Notes: generated from the sequence alone by a model not told the origin. DNA of 64,000 bases from Panonychus citri (GCF_014898815.1 NW_026515545.1:1550001-1614000), one strand, 5' to 3'; shown: positions 50,387 through 60,250, numbered from the stretch's first letter. Numbers and translations: made by a program.

Positions 50387-51999
50387 ATGGAAGCTATTAA
50401 AGAAGTGTGGGTCTCTTGTGATCCAATTATTCCATTGGAAAGAGTTAAAATACCTTCACCTTGTGTTACCCCTGAAAAGAATGGATCTTGGTAAGTTTAT
50501 CACTTTTTTCTTATCTCAGGTTTGGGGTTTTTATCGTATTTTTGTTTGTTCTTTTTTTTATTTTTTTCTCTTTGGTGATTTTTTTATTTGATTTTGTTTG
50601 TTTTTTCTTTTTCTTTTTGTTATTTGTATTGTTTCAGTGATTCTTCGGACTCTGGTGATAATGAAAAGTGTTCTAGTGGCCGGCGAAAAGTCAGAGAAGA
50701 GGAAAGGATCAGAAGAGAAGAGGAGAAGAGGAAACGGTTAGAGGGTATTGAAGAAGCTAAGAGGAAAAAAGAAGAGGAGAAGAAACGTAAAGAAGAGGAG
50801 CGAAAAAACGTGAAGAAGAAAAGAAAAAGAAAGAAGAGGAGAAAGAGGAAGAGAAAAAACGTCGAGAAGAAGAACGTAAAAAACGAGAGGAAGAGAAAAA
50901 GAAAAAAGAAGAAGAAAAAGAAGAGGAGAAAAAACGCCGAGAAGAGGAACGTAAGAAACGAGAAGAGGAAAAAGAAGAAGAGAGAAAACGTAAAGAAGAA
51001 GAAAAACGCCAGAAAGAGGAAGAAAGAAAAAAGAAAGAGGCTGAAAAAGAGGAAGAAAAACGTAAAAGAGAGGAAGAAAGGAAAAAGAAAGAAGAAGAAC
51101 GACTCAAAGCCCTAGAAGAGAAAAAGAAACAAGTTGAAGCTGAAGAGCGTAAGAAAGCCCGAGTGTCACAGAGTTTCATCAGTTTCTTTAAACGAACGTC
51201 AACCGGATCGGAAAGTGCCACCAAAAAACCTCGAATCGAACCCGAAACAGCGACAGCAAATTCCATCTTCAAACCATTCCAATTAAAACCCTTCCAAACA
51301 TTAGCTGTTTACGTGCCATCATTTTCTAAACAGCGTTTTGATTGTGACCAATTTGAAGACTTAGTTACTTCTCAAAGTTCAAATGCTCAAGATTGTTACA
51401 TAAATCAACTTAAATCTGGTAAAATTAATCCTATTAAGTTGAGTAAAGATGATTTAGAACAAATTAAAGAGGAAAATTCATCCGCTCTTATAATCGAAGA
51501 ACCAACACCAAAGAAAACATACAAGGCCAAATTCTTTGATCTTTCCGATATTCGACCAGCTTATTATGGTACATGGAGAAAACGAAGTAAAATCATAAAC
51601 GGGCGAAAACCATGGGCAAGAGATAGCCAATTTTTCGATTATGATGTTGACAGTGAAGAAGAATGGGACGGTGAAGATGAAGAAGGTGAATCAATTGCTT
51701 CTTCCGGTTCAGATTCTTCTCGAAATGGTGTCGATGATTTCGAAATGGATGATTTTCTAGTTCCACATGGTCATCTTTCCGGTGACGAAGAAGCAAGTGA
51801 AGGTGAAGAAGAAGACGAAGACGAAGCCCCAAAGAAACATATCACCCTAATAAAAGAAGAAGATCTACTCAAAGCTCGAAGTAAAAAAGTGTCCAAATTA
51901 AAACCAATCGTCATCGGACCTTATTGGACAACCGATGACCACAAAGATGCAGATATTTGTAAACTTTTGGAACCTTTCAGAATCATCCAAAACTATTGA
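50387..51999 (+). CDS. CHAF1A: Chromatin assembly factor 1 large subunit (CAF-1 p150), short form, one apparent frameshift
   Basis: Exons 50387-50490 and 50638-51999. The long Lys/Glu/Arg-rich KER helix region is followed by SQSFISFFKR, which lines up with the PIP-like ITRFF segment of animal p150. FDLSDIRPAYYGTWRKRS, RKPWARDSQFFDYDVDSEEEW and the acidic stretch with FLVPHGHLSGDE form the ED region that binds H3-H4. The frame changes at the A6 run 50803-50808; one more A restores KER coding and gives about 488 aa. The KER contains a 25-residue near-identical tandem repeat. The protein stops soon after the ED region (KIGPYW-like VIGPYW, then LLEPFRIIQNY) and has no C-terminal winged-helix DNA-binding region, unlike most CAF-1 large subunits. 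CAF-1 deposits H3-H4 behind replication forks through PCNA. Antisense Ser-rich open frames here are shadows. Confidence 0.9.
50820..50970 (+). repeat. 75-bp degenerate tandem repeat in the CHAF1A KER region
   Basis: Two successive units, each coding REEEKKKKEEEKEEEKK then RREEERKK, differ only by synonymous-type A/G changes. A third partial unit follows. Unequal crossing-over or slippage within the charged helix is the likely origin. Confidence 0.7.
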
Positions 52000-53205
52000 T
52001 TCTTAGATATTTAAATAATTTCATTTTTCTTTTAAACCAACAAACGAAAAAATCAACCTCCTACTCTTAATAGCCAATGTAATATTCATTCACACAATTT
52101 ACTTATTTATATACATAATATTAAGCTAACAAACTTTTTCTCCCATTTAAAAAACAAAATTAACTTTAATCTTGTCCAAGAACAAAAATCAAAACCAAAA
52201 TCATTGTTATGCTTTTCAAATTGGTTTAGTTTTCCATTTATAACCATTGTCACCAATTATTTTGAAGGTTAAAACGATGTACAAGATATGAGAAAGTTAT
52301 ATTGTCCATTAAATCAATTTATATTTAGATGATTAGAAAAACAATTGTTCAATTGATTAGAGAGACGAAAAAGAAAATTCAATTTTCCAATTGAAGTGTT
52401 TACCTTTTCTCAGCCGAGAAAATGGAATCGGCTGAATGAGCCGCCGCTCTCGGAGAAAGAAAGAGAAAGAGAAAATGTTTTTCTCTCTTTTAATTCAGTT
52501 TATTTGTGAGAGAGAAAGAGTCAAATTATTAATCCTTAATTTGGTTTGATTAATTTTCCACCTTTGATGGTTTAAATTCACTGTTTTCAATTGTTTCACT
52601 TTAATTGTCTTCTTTTATTTTGTTAATTGTTCTTCACCTGATTTTCTGTGATTTAATTAAATTCTGTGAATCCAAATGTTTCCATCTAAGAATTAGAATT
52701 GATTCTCTTGAGTATTTTCATTTGTTTCTTTTTTGTTTTTGAATCTGAAGAGAATCTCTATTATTATTTATTCTTTTTCTTTTTTTTAATGTTTATTTTC
52801 TTTGCCCAATTGATGTTTTCTTTTATTTTCTCCATTGGTTTATCATCGCTAATCTGATAGATATTTTATACTTTTCTTAATTGTGATCGTGATTCAACTC
52901 TAATCCTGTGATATAATCAGATTGGTTTTTCTATTTTGAGATTATCCATCAAGGTTTGTGACATATTAACTTTGCTTTTTTTATCCTACATTCTCATCAC
53001 TTGTTATGATTGTGATTTCTTTTTTATTTCTCTTTACCTTTTCTATTTAGTTATTTTGATATAATTTCTATTCCATTGATTCTCCTTTTTCATCACCTTC
53101 TCTATAAATATAATCATTTGTGTAGTTCTTGTTCTCACCTTACTTTTTTCACCCTTCTCCATCCGATTGTTATCTCACTTTTTTTCCTCTCTCTCTTCTT
53201 ATTAG
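52000..53205. other. Region between CHAF1A and MLK; probable 5' non-coding exon and intron of MLK
   Basis: No coding exon. A GC-richer patch with CTCAGCCGAG and CGGCTGAATGAGCCG (about 52408-52460) could hold the MLK transcription start. A pyrimidine tract and TTATTAG directly in front of the MLK ATG look like a splice acceptor, which would mean an upstream untranslated exon. Confidence 0.45.
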
Positions 53206-54747
53206 ATGGATAAATTCAAAGCGAGACATAAAAATGAGAATAAAAATTCTTATACCAATGGTCGTGATCATGGTTATGCCTCAATAGCTCAACTTCGAAA
53301 TTATAACAATAACAATATTTATACTGCTATTTTCGATTATAGTGCCTCAGGGCAAGATGAACTTACTCTTCGTAAAGGTCAAAAAGTTCAGGTTTTATCA
53401 AAAGATGTCACAATTTCTGGTGATGAGGGCTGGTGGACTGGTAAAATCGGCGAAAACGTCGGTATATTTCCAGCTGAATTCGTTAAACCTCTCGCCTCTT
53501 CAAGCTCCTTGTTATCACCTGAGAGGAATAGCTGCTTATCTGTTATGAATATCATTCGATTCGATGAGATTGAGCTCAAGGAGGTTATCGGCATCGGAGG
53601 TTTCGGTAAAGTTCATCGAGGTAAGATATCAAAAGGAAAGAAGAAGAGTAAAAATAATCACAATAATCTATTCATGTGATTGATTAATTTCTTTATCCTT
53701 ATATTTGTTTATTAGTTTTTTTACTCCATTTTCTTTAATACCAATACTCAAGATTTCCCTTTTTTAAGTGGGAATTAAATAAGTTTCGGTGTGTCTCTAT
53801 GTTGATACAACTAATAATACATTTGATTTTATCATTTCCTCTCTTTTCTCACCCCTTCTCTCTCTCGCTCTCTCCCTTCATACCTCTCTCGTATTCTGTA
53901 CTTTTCATCTTGTCACTTAGGTACTTATGAGCATAGAGAAGTTGCCGTCAAAGCGGCTCGTCGGGAGCAAGATGATGATGCAAAAGTAGTCATGGACAAC
54001 GTTCTCCAAGAAGCAAAATTATTTCGTCTTTTAAAACATCCAAATATCGTCTCATTAATCGGAGTTTGTTTAGATGAACCGAATCTCTGTTTGGTACTTG
54101 AATACTGTCGAGGTGGACCATTAAATCGTGTTCTAGCTGGACGGAAGATACCACCAGATATAATTGTCGATTGGGCGATTCAGATTGCATCAGGAATGGA
54201 TTATCTTCATTGTAAAGCTCCGATTCCATTAATACACCGAGATTTAAAGTCAGGCAATGGTAATAATATTAATACAAATTTGTTTTCACTCTTAAAACAA
54301 AATCAAATTTATCAATGAAATGTTTTTCTTTTATTTCCTAGTTCTCCTTAATGAAACAATTGTGGATCAATATTGGAGAGGAAAAGAATTGAAAATCACC
54401 GATTTTGGACTTGCTCGTGAAATTTACAAAACATCTCGTATGTCACAGGCTGGAACCTATGCTTGGATGGCACCCGAAGTAATTAAAACATCAACATTTT
54501 CTAAATCTAGTGATGTCTGGAGGTAACAATTGAGATTTAGGTTATAAATGAATAACCAAATTTTAATTCTTCCCCTAATCTATATTTTTTAATTCTAGTT
54601 TTGGTGTAGTCCTTTGGGAACTATTAACAGGAGAAGTTCCTTACAGAGGAATCGATCCTCTGGCCGTAGCCTACGGAGTAGCGATTAATAAACTCACCCT
54701 ACACATACCATCAACTTGTCCAAAAGCATTTAGTGATCTTCTCAAGC
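53206..54747 (+). CDS. Mixed-lineage protein kinase (MAP3K9/10/11/21, slipper type), 5' part
   Basis: Exons 53206-53620, 53921-54259, 54342-54522 and 54599-54747 join in frame to 361 codons ending in phase 1 at a GTAAGT donor; the gene continues beyond. An SH3 domain (about 47-105) has AIFDYSASGQDELTLRKGQ, GWWTGKIG and GIFPAEFVKP. The kinase domain starts at about 118 with GIGGFGKV, then VAVKAARRE, HPNIVSLIGVC, LIHRDLKSGN, ITDFGLAR, GTYAWMAPEVI, SKSSDVWSFGVVLWELLTGEVPYRGID and VAINKLTLHIPSTCP. All catalytic residues are present. SH3 followed by this kinase defines MLKs, which activate MKK4/7 and JNK. The kinase C-lobe end, leucine zippers and CRIB motif must lie in exons right of the window, beyond the retrotransposon. 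Confidence 0.93.
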
Positions 54748-56724
54748 GTAAGTTTCTAAATCAATCATATCATCATCATGTCTCGTAGAATTTATTATCA
54801 ACCATTGCAATCACCTTTGAAATAATATCATCACAATCAACAAGCTCTCTCTCTCTCTTTCTCTTCTCTCTCTCTCTCTCTCTCGCTCTTTATTTTCTTT
54901 TACTTCATATACTCTGGCAAGTATTTCTTTTCTCTCCTTTATCTCACTCTATTATCTTTTTTTTTACTCTTTTCATCTCTCTCTTATGCTTCTGCTAAAT
55001 CATTCATATCTATGATACTAATGATGATGACAAGGAATTAAAAGTCACTTCATGATTTGTTGTTCCCTTGTTAGAAACAGTTTAAATTCACTCATACTCT
55101 CTCCTCTCCCTCTCATCTTTATCCTCTCACTTGTAAAAGACAGTGGAAAGTTTGTCAGATGACTTTAAGAAATTTAATATTAACACTAATTTCATCCTCT
55201 TCTTGTTGATCAACCTCAAATTTGTTGTTGTTTTTGTTTGTTGATGCTACATCCTTTCAAGGATCTTCCTTCAATTAATCGTGACCTATTTAACTTTCTT
55301 TCCTTTTTTGTTTCCTTTCTCCATCTCTTTCTTTACCTTTTATCTTAATTCTTAATTCTTAATTCATATATTCCTTTTAATTTTCATTCTCTTTTTCTTA
55401 TGTTTCGCAATTATTACAATCAAAACCTGTAAAAGATACACATCCTATCCATCACCTCTTTTTTTTCCCGATAATCTAATAGTTATCATTAAACACTGAT
55501 TCCAAAGAATGACAAGAAAAACAATAGACAAGATCATCTACTCATATTGATTTAATCCTTTTCTCTCTAACTGATTACCGTTTGATTACTTATTCCCACA
55601 ATTATAATCATAACATAACTATTGCAATGAATCTCAGTTGTTTTGATCACAACCTTGATTAAGGTTATCCTGTTTTAAGTCAAATAGCAATATACTGATT
55701 AGTATTATTATTATCGATGTGGGTCTTGAGTTAATTTTTTTTTCTTTCAACTTAAAAATTATCATAATAACAATTTTTTAACCTTGAACACTATTCAATT
55801 GAAATGGAAACAATTATTATTATCATTTTATATCAGTTAAAATATATTTTAATCTTCCATCTTAACTTTTTTTTACTGATTCGCCGAAAAAAAAAAATTT
55901 GATTCATTATAATGTTTTAAACCTGAATAATATTTGAAACATTGAACAAAGAGATACCTTAGAGATGGTATAAGAAAAAGGGGTAAAAAGTTATTAATTC
56001 ATTGCCTGAGGGCGATTATTATGTTATATCATTTTGGTTATCATGTTGTGACCAGTTAAAGATGAGTTCATTTATCTTTTGAATTTATCTTTGCCTCATC
56101 ATTATTATCTTCATCTTCATCATCTTCTTCTTCCATCATTCACTTTTACTTTCTTTTAAAAAGGAGTATCAGCTCATTCCTAGATTTCTCTCTCTCTCTC
56201 TTCTTAATGATCTTTTTTCTCTTCTTTTTAATGATACAATCAACTTGATATTATGTGAACAATTTAATCAATGAAAACCGGCGATCAAAAATGATGGTTA
56301 CTCACAATTAGCGCGTTAAAAACTTACATAACAACAATTTAAAATTGTTTCAAGGGTTATATAAGTTTTCATATCATGTTAATTGTTGATCAAAAGTTAT
56401 CAATTTCTGATCACTTGAACATTTCATTTTAATCATTTACTTGTTATCCCAAAACTAATCAACTCTTGTTTATTTATCTTCTCCTTTTTTTTCATAATAA
56501 TAAGTTGAGACTTTAATTTTATCTTAATTGTTGATAATTACACCGACTTTATATGTTTAAAGATAAGCTCGATGGTTACAGTAATGTTATAATTATGATG
56601 ATGATTAACTTATTGCTAAGTTTGTTTGTGATGATAATATAATTGTACAGACAAATTGTGACGTTTATATAACTATTGTTTTGTTGATTGTGCCACAATT
56701 TGATAATAATATCCTTATTATTAT
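54748..56724 (+). other. MLK intron up to the retrotransposon
   Basis: Begins with a good donor. It contains a (CT)n tract at about 54845-54888 and pyrimidine-rich DNA, but no codons resembling the expected CWQxDPxxRP end of the kinase domain. I infer the retrotransposon lies in this intron. Confidence 0.6.
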
Positions 56725-57069
56725 TGTAAGGACAACATTGACAATAGATCGAATCAGTTTGAAATGTAGATTTTAATAAACGAAAGGTAATTATTTCAAA
56801 AGGTACACAAAAGCTTAATGATTATTGGATAGGATTAGAGGTTAGTAAAGGTTGAATCAAAAGTAATTAAGGTGATTAGTGAAACATAATTGAAGTACAA
56901 AGGGTAATTGTATATTAAAGGGTAACTCGGAAGTGGATTGAGTTGTCAATCCAATTCACCCTTAATATATACAAGAGTTTACGTAAAAATGATTACAAAG
57001 GTGTCGCTGTGTTCTAAGCGCGTATATTTAAAGATAATTACAACACAAATAAAGCCTAATCCCTTAACA
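56725..57069 (-). repeat. Probable 3' LTR of the Ty3/gypsy element
   Basis: On the element's sense (minus) strand a polypurine-like tract AAGCAGGGGGCTC (57082-57070) is directly followed by TGTTAAGGG, a usual LTR start. The proposed other end at 56725 reads CCTTACA in sense, so the block has TG...CA ends with short imperfect inverted repeats. The right-hand (5') LTR is outside the window, so the length of 345 bp and the inner border are not proven. A GGATTGA/TCAATCC stem-loop lies inside. Confidence 0.55.
56935..56952. repeat. Stem-loop inside the LTR
   Basis: GGATTGA and TCAATCC separated by GTTG. It is a looser member of the stem-loop family in the element's body. Confidence 0.5.
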
Positions 57070-57091
57070 GAGCCCCCTGCTTGATGATGAC

Positions 57092-57187
57092 CTAGGGTGT
57101 CGAATCAGAGACAAGGTCATTTTGCCGTCTCGAACGTCTAAATTTCCTTGGATCAATCGCCTCCTTGGTCTTCATTTCCTTAAGGCT
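57092..57187 (-). other. In-frame extension after the exonuclease ORF stop
   Basis: After TAA the same frame stays open for 31 more codons to a TAG at 57094-57092. It reads a basic peptide (KEMKTKEAIDPRKFRRSRRQ). It may be a former C-terminus cut by a recent stop, a readthrough product or chance. Confidence 0.35.
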
Positions 57188-59527
57188 TTAATTGGGTTGT
57201 TCTTCTCTGTTGATTTGAATGAATTTGTTGAATAAACGAATATCAATTTCGGAAAACGGTGGTCTCAATTCAACTCCTTCCGTATCTACGAGTGTATCCT
57301 CTCTGAAGGATGGAGATGCCTTCCATCCTTGTTGAACTGGTTTCCTTAATTCCCATGGCCAATCATTGATAATGTTCATTATTCTTCTTATTAATTCGGC
57401 CATTTGTTTGTTCGGTTCATATTCAACTCTTGGTAACGGGTTGACAAATCGTGAATTCTTTTGAGCTGCCAGTTCATGAGCTTTTTCAAACTCCTTATAA
57501 TCAATTAGATACGATAAAAGTGTGTAACCAGCATCAATAAAAGGTGAATGACAACCTTCTTGAATAATTGTTCCAAATAAAGTAAAGGTGATTAACTTTA
57601 AACCAATCATTTCATCAACCTCTCTATTAGATCGTTTACACGTGTAATAGTAGTTGACGTCTCTGATTTTCGGTCTTATTATATTCCAATCGTGCCAATC
57701 AAATCCAAGGGATAGAAAATCTCCATGCCCTCCGGCTACGATTATACGATCATACTGAATAAGAATGCTGATAATTTCTTTTCTCTCTTTACTCAAACTT
57801 CCACATCCTTTGGTATGTTCGTATTTAACACCATGGAAAATAGTTTTCATATCATGAATTGAAGCTTTCGGATATCGAATCAATTTGTTGTATCTTGTTT
57901 TGGCTTCTGTATCGATGATTGTAACCCAAACCGGTAAATCCTTGATTCCACTTCTTGTTTTTATTTGACACTTTTCAACATCAATCGCACAGATTTTGAT
58001 GTTTTGTTCATCCAACTCTTTGTAAGTTTTGTATATTCGAGCAAGGTGAATATTTGATTTGACTCTAAACGTTCCATTCTTATTTGTATTTTCTAACAAG
58101 AAATTGTTAGTAATTTCCATTCGCCTTTTATCTTGACCTCGTAACGTTCCTTCTCGATCGCGTTTCTCTTGTTGTCTTTTATTGTGAATAGCTTGTCTTC
58201 TTTGTTTAGCTGTCAATGTCCTATCAGCTCTGATCTCGGCTTCAGTCTTTTTGCGATTTGGTTTGGCTGCAATAGGTTCCATTTCTCTTCTCAGATTGAG
58301 TTCAATTTGTTTTCTTTTTGATTCTGATGTCCATTCATCTTCTGAATCATACTCATCTGGAACCATTAATCGACCAATGGTGCTAGTTGATGTTGATGGA
58401 GTAACTCCATCAGCCCAATTAATGAATTCTGGTGGTGACGAAACCTTAGCTGCTATTGGTACTGATGATTCCCAATTATCTTTTTCTGCTATTTTCGGCT
58501 GACTTTTTCCAATTGGTGAACAATTCCAACTCTCCTCCGATGGTTTTTCCACGACATTGTTTTTCTTTATGATGCTTTTTACCCAAATCGTCTTACGAAT
58601 CGGTGATTTTCGTTTCTTCGATTCAGCATCACTTTCTTGGCTACTTTTGTTCTGACTAGATCCACTCTCACTGCTGTAGATTAATTCATCGTTGCATGGA
58701 TACCAAAACGAGGCTCCTTCTAATGGATTCGATGGAGTAACTCCACTCGAATTTGATCTTTGAAGAGCATTGGAAATTCCAATTCTAGTTGTTTTCGTTT
58801 TATTTTTATCATATGGATCTCTTGTTACTTTTTCGGCTGTGAATCCTGATGGTGGTACGAACAATTCAGGATTTTGAATCATTAATCTAACGTCCAAAGC
58901 TTTTACAAACTCTTCTTTGTTAGCTAATGATCTGTGATCGAGTTTCTCTATCACGGATCCTTCTTTTTCCATTTCTTTCATTTTGAAATAATACAAATTC
59001 AATAGTGAAACTATTTTGAAATTGTTAGATTTACAATTTTGAAGATGTTTTAAAACGTCATAATAGTTTCCAACATAATCATATTCATATGAACGGCACT
59101 TCACGATTAGCTTACTTAACATTAGCGTTTCATCGCTATTTAAGCGTAATGATTTGGTTAAAGTTGATGATGGACACACCATACAAAAGAATTGCTTGTT
59201 CAAAATTTCATCCATATTGGGTTCTGGGTTTCCTTTTGAATGTTCGCGAATGCAATATAATAGGAAGAAACAAGCACGACAGTAGAATGCTTTGCATTCA
59301 CAACACTTGATCGGGTTGATTGGGATATGGTTGCAGAACCTACATCCAATATCCATCACACGTTTCTCTTGATCATAATTTGGTTCTTCATGTAAAATGA
59401 GTCCAGGTACGAAAGGCTCTAAACTTAACCAATTAGTTTCATCTGGAAAAATGTCCTTTAATTTGCCTTTCACCATAATCATCAATGACTTTTTATCCAC
59501 TTTCCAAATTTTCTCAGTCAAATCCAT
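57188..59527 (-). CDS. Retrotransposon accessory protein: RING/TRAF-like zinc region plus DEDDh 3'-5' exonuclease
   Basis: 779 aa from an ATG, no introns. Residues 62-118 have zinc-finger spacing CRFC-x9-CCEC-x4-CRAC and later CMVC (115-118), like a RING. Residues 144-165 (KCRSYEYDYVGNYYDVLKHL, then QNC) resemble a TRAF-type zinc finger. Residues 240-480 are a charged, low-complexity linker with KRKS and RRQAIHNKRQQEKRDRE basic patches. Residues 512-680 are an exonuclease of the REXO4/ISG20 group. Exo I is CAIDVEK (Asp516, Glu518), Exo II is GGHGDFLSLG (Asp603) and Exo III is HSPFIDAG (His660, Asp665); between them lie LIRYPKASIHDMKTIFHGV and GLKLITFTLFGTIIQ, as in REXO4. It follows pol on the same strand, in the env position, but has no signal peptide or membrane segment. 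It shares the DGVTPS hairpin inserts with pol, tying it to the element. A function in RNA or DNA trimming or ubiquitin transfer is inference. Confidence 0.85.
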   Translation of the reverse strand: MDLTEKIWKVDKKSLMIMVKGKLKDIFPDETNWLSLEPFVPGLILHEEPNYDQEKRVMDIGCRFCNHIPINPIKCCECKAFYCRACFFLLYCIREHSKGNPEPNMDEILNKQFFCMVCPSSTLTKSLRLNSDETLMLSKLIVKCRSYEYDYVGNYYDVLKHLQNCKSNNFKIVSLLNLYYFKMKEMEKEGSVIEKLDHRSLANKEEFVKALDVRLMIQNPELFVPPSGFTAEKVTRDPYDKNKTKTTRIGISNALQRSNSSGVTPSNPLEGASFWYPCNDELIYSSESGSSQNKSSQESDAESKKRKSPIRKTIWVKSIIKKNNVVEKPSEESWNCSPIGKSQPKIAEKDNWESSVPIAAKVSSPPEFINWADGVTPSTSTSTIGRLMVPDEYDSEDEWTSESKRKQIELNLRREMEPIAAKPNRKKTEAEIRADRTLTAKQRRQAIHNKRQQEKRDREGTLRGQDKRRMEITNNFLLENTNKNGTFRVKSNIHLARIYKTYKELDEQNIKICAIDVEKCQIKTRSGIKDLPVWVTIIDTEAKTRYNKLIRYPKASIHDMKTIFHGVKYEHTKGCGSLSKERKEIISILIQYDRIIVAGGHGDFLSLGFDWHDWNIIRPKIRDVNYYYTCKRSNREVDEMIGLKLITFTLFGTIIQEGCHSPFIDAGYTLLSYLIDYKEFEKAHELAAQKNSRFVNPLPRVEYEPNKQMAELIRRIMNIINDWPWELRKPVQQGWKASPSFREDTLVDTEGVELRPPFSEIDIRLFNKFIQINREEQPN
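58395..58411. repeat. GATNRAG stem-loop in the exonuclease ORF
   Basis: GATGGAG, loop TAA, CTCCATC: perfect 7-bp arms. Codes Asp-Gly-Val-Thr-Pro-Ser (residues 373-378). Confidence 0.85.
58728..58751. repeat. GATNRAG stem-loop in the exonuclease ORF
   Basis: TGGAG, loop TAA, CTCCA, extended by outer TTCGA/TCGAA arms around one bulged base. Codes Ser-Gly-Val-Thr-Pro-Ser (residues 261-266). Confidence 0.75.
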
Positions 59528-59535
59528 TTTTATTC

Positions 59536-59562
59536 TTGGTGGGGGTTTGGTGGGGGTATTTT
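59536..59562 (+). repeat. 27-bp G-rich direct repeat, copy 1
   Basis: Identical to 59621-59647; two GGTGGGGG blocks each, so a tandem with G-quadruplex potential on the plus strand (C-rich in element RNA). Starts immediately upstream of the exonuclease ORF start codon. Confidence 0.85.
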
Positions 59563-59620
59563 CACTTTGCTTTTATTTGTATTTTAAATGATGAATTTGT
59601 CCAAAATATCACTTTTCAAG

Positions 59621-59647
59621 CTTGGTGGGGGTTTGGTGGGGGTATTT
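59621..59647 (+). repeat. 27-bp G-rich direct repeat, copy 2
   Basis: Identical to copy 1, start to start 85 bp, and runs directly into the hairpin at 59646-59671. Confidence 0.85.
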
Positions 59648-59671
59648 GAGATGGAGTAACTCCAATCTCAA
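59646..59671. repeat. GATNRAG stem-loop in the spacer
   Basis: TTGAGATGGAG, loop TAA, CTCCAATCTCAA: 11-bp arms with one bulged A. Confidence 0.8.
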
Positions 59672-59731
59672 TTGATGTTGGTGGTTGAATTTTTGTTGAT
59701 TTTTAACAATTTCACTTTGATTTGGAATACA

Positions 59732-59764
59732 ATTAATTAGATAGAGTTTCTCTATCTGATTAAT
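59732..59764. repeat. GATNRAG stem-loop in the spacer
   Basis: GATAGAG, loop TTT, CTCTATC, extended to 15-bp arms (ATTAATTA outside) with a single mismatch. Confidence 0.85.
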
Positions 59765-59810
59765 CTCACTAATTCAGGTGATGAATCAAATTTGGAAAGT
59801 TGTAACAATA

Positions 59811-59832
59811 GAGATGGAGGATCTCCAATCTC
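59811..59832. repeat. GATNRAG stem-loop in the spacer
   Basis: GAGATGGAG, loop GAT, CTCCAATCTC: 9-bp arms with one bulged A. Confidence 0.8.
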
Positions 59833-59894
59833 AAAATTGATTCTTTTTTCTTTTCACAATTTTAGATGTTTAAATTGGTTGTTGAAATTCACTA

Positions 59895-59921
59895 GAATAG
59901 ATGGAGATTCTCTATCTATTC
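59895..59921. repeat. GATNRAG stem-loop in the spacer
   Basis: GAATAGATGGAG, loop ATT, CTCTATCTATTC: 12-bp arms with one G-T type mismatch. Confidence 0.8.
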
Positions 59922-60120
59922 AACACTACAATTTAATTGTAAATTCACAAAATTAATTAATTGAAACTAATTAATTAAAATTCACAGAGACAAATTGTTA
60001 AAACAAGCGTTGAAAGAACGGTGTTAACTCATGTGTTAAAATAGAATAGAATTCAATTGGCTTTTTCTTTTCTGCTTCTGCGCGTTTCCATAGTGATTGG
60101 TTTCTATGGTTAAGGTTGAG

Positions 60121-60139
60121 AGATGAAGTTACTTCATCT
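60121..60139. repeat. GATNRAG stem-loop in the spacer
   Basis: AGATGAAG, loop TTA, CTTCATCT: perfect 8-bp arms. Confidence 0.85.
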
Positions 60140-60227
60140 TTCTAGTGTTTTCTTTTTCACCCTTTTGACTTTTAATTGTCGTGTTAGTAATGTTTTAAAA
60201 TTTGTTAGAGTTTAAAAGAAGTGATCA

Positions 60228-60250
60228 GAGATTGAGTTACTCAATCTCTA
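60228..60250. repeat. GATNRAG stem-loop, spacer just after pol
   Basis: AGAGATTGAG, loop TTA, CTCAATCTCT: perfect 10-bp arms. Confidence 0.9.

Noticed and set aside
50757..51272. 171-codon Ser/Phe-rich frame on the minus strand
   Set aside because: It is the reverse complement of the Lys/Glu KER region of CHAF1A.
57188..59527. env-type glycoprotein in the third-ORF position
   Set aside because: No signal peptide, membrane span or fusion-like segment; the C-terminal half is an exonuclease.
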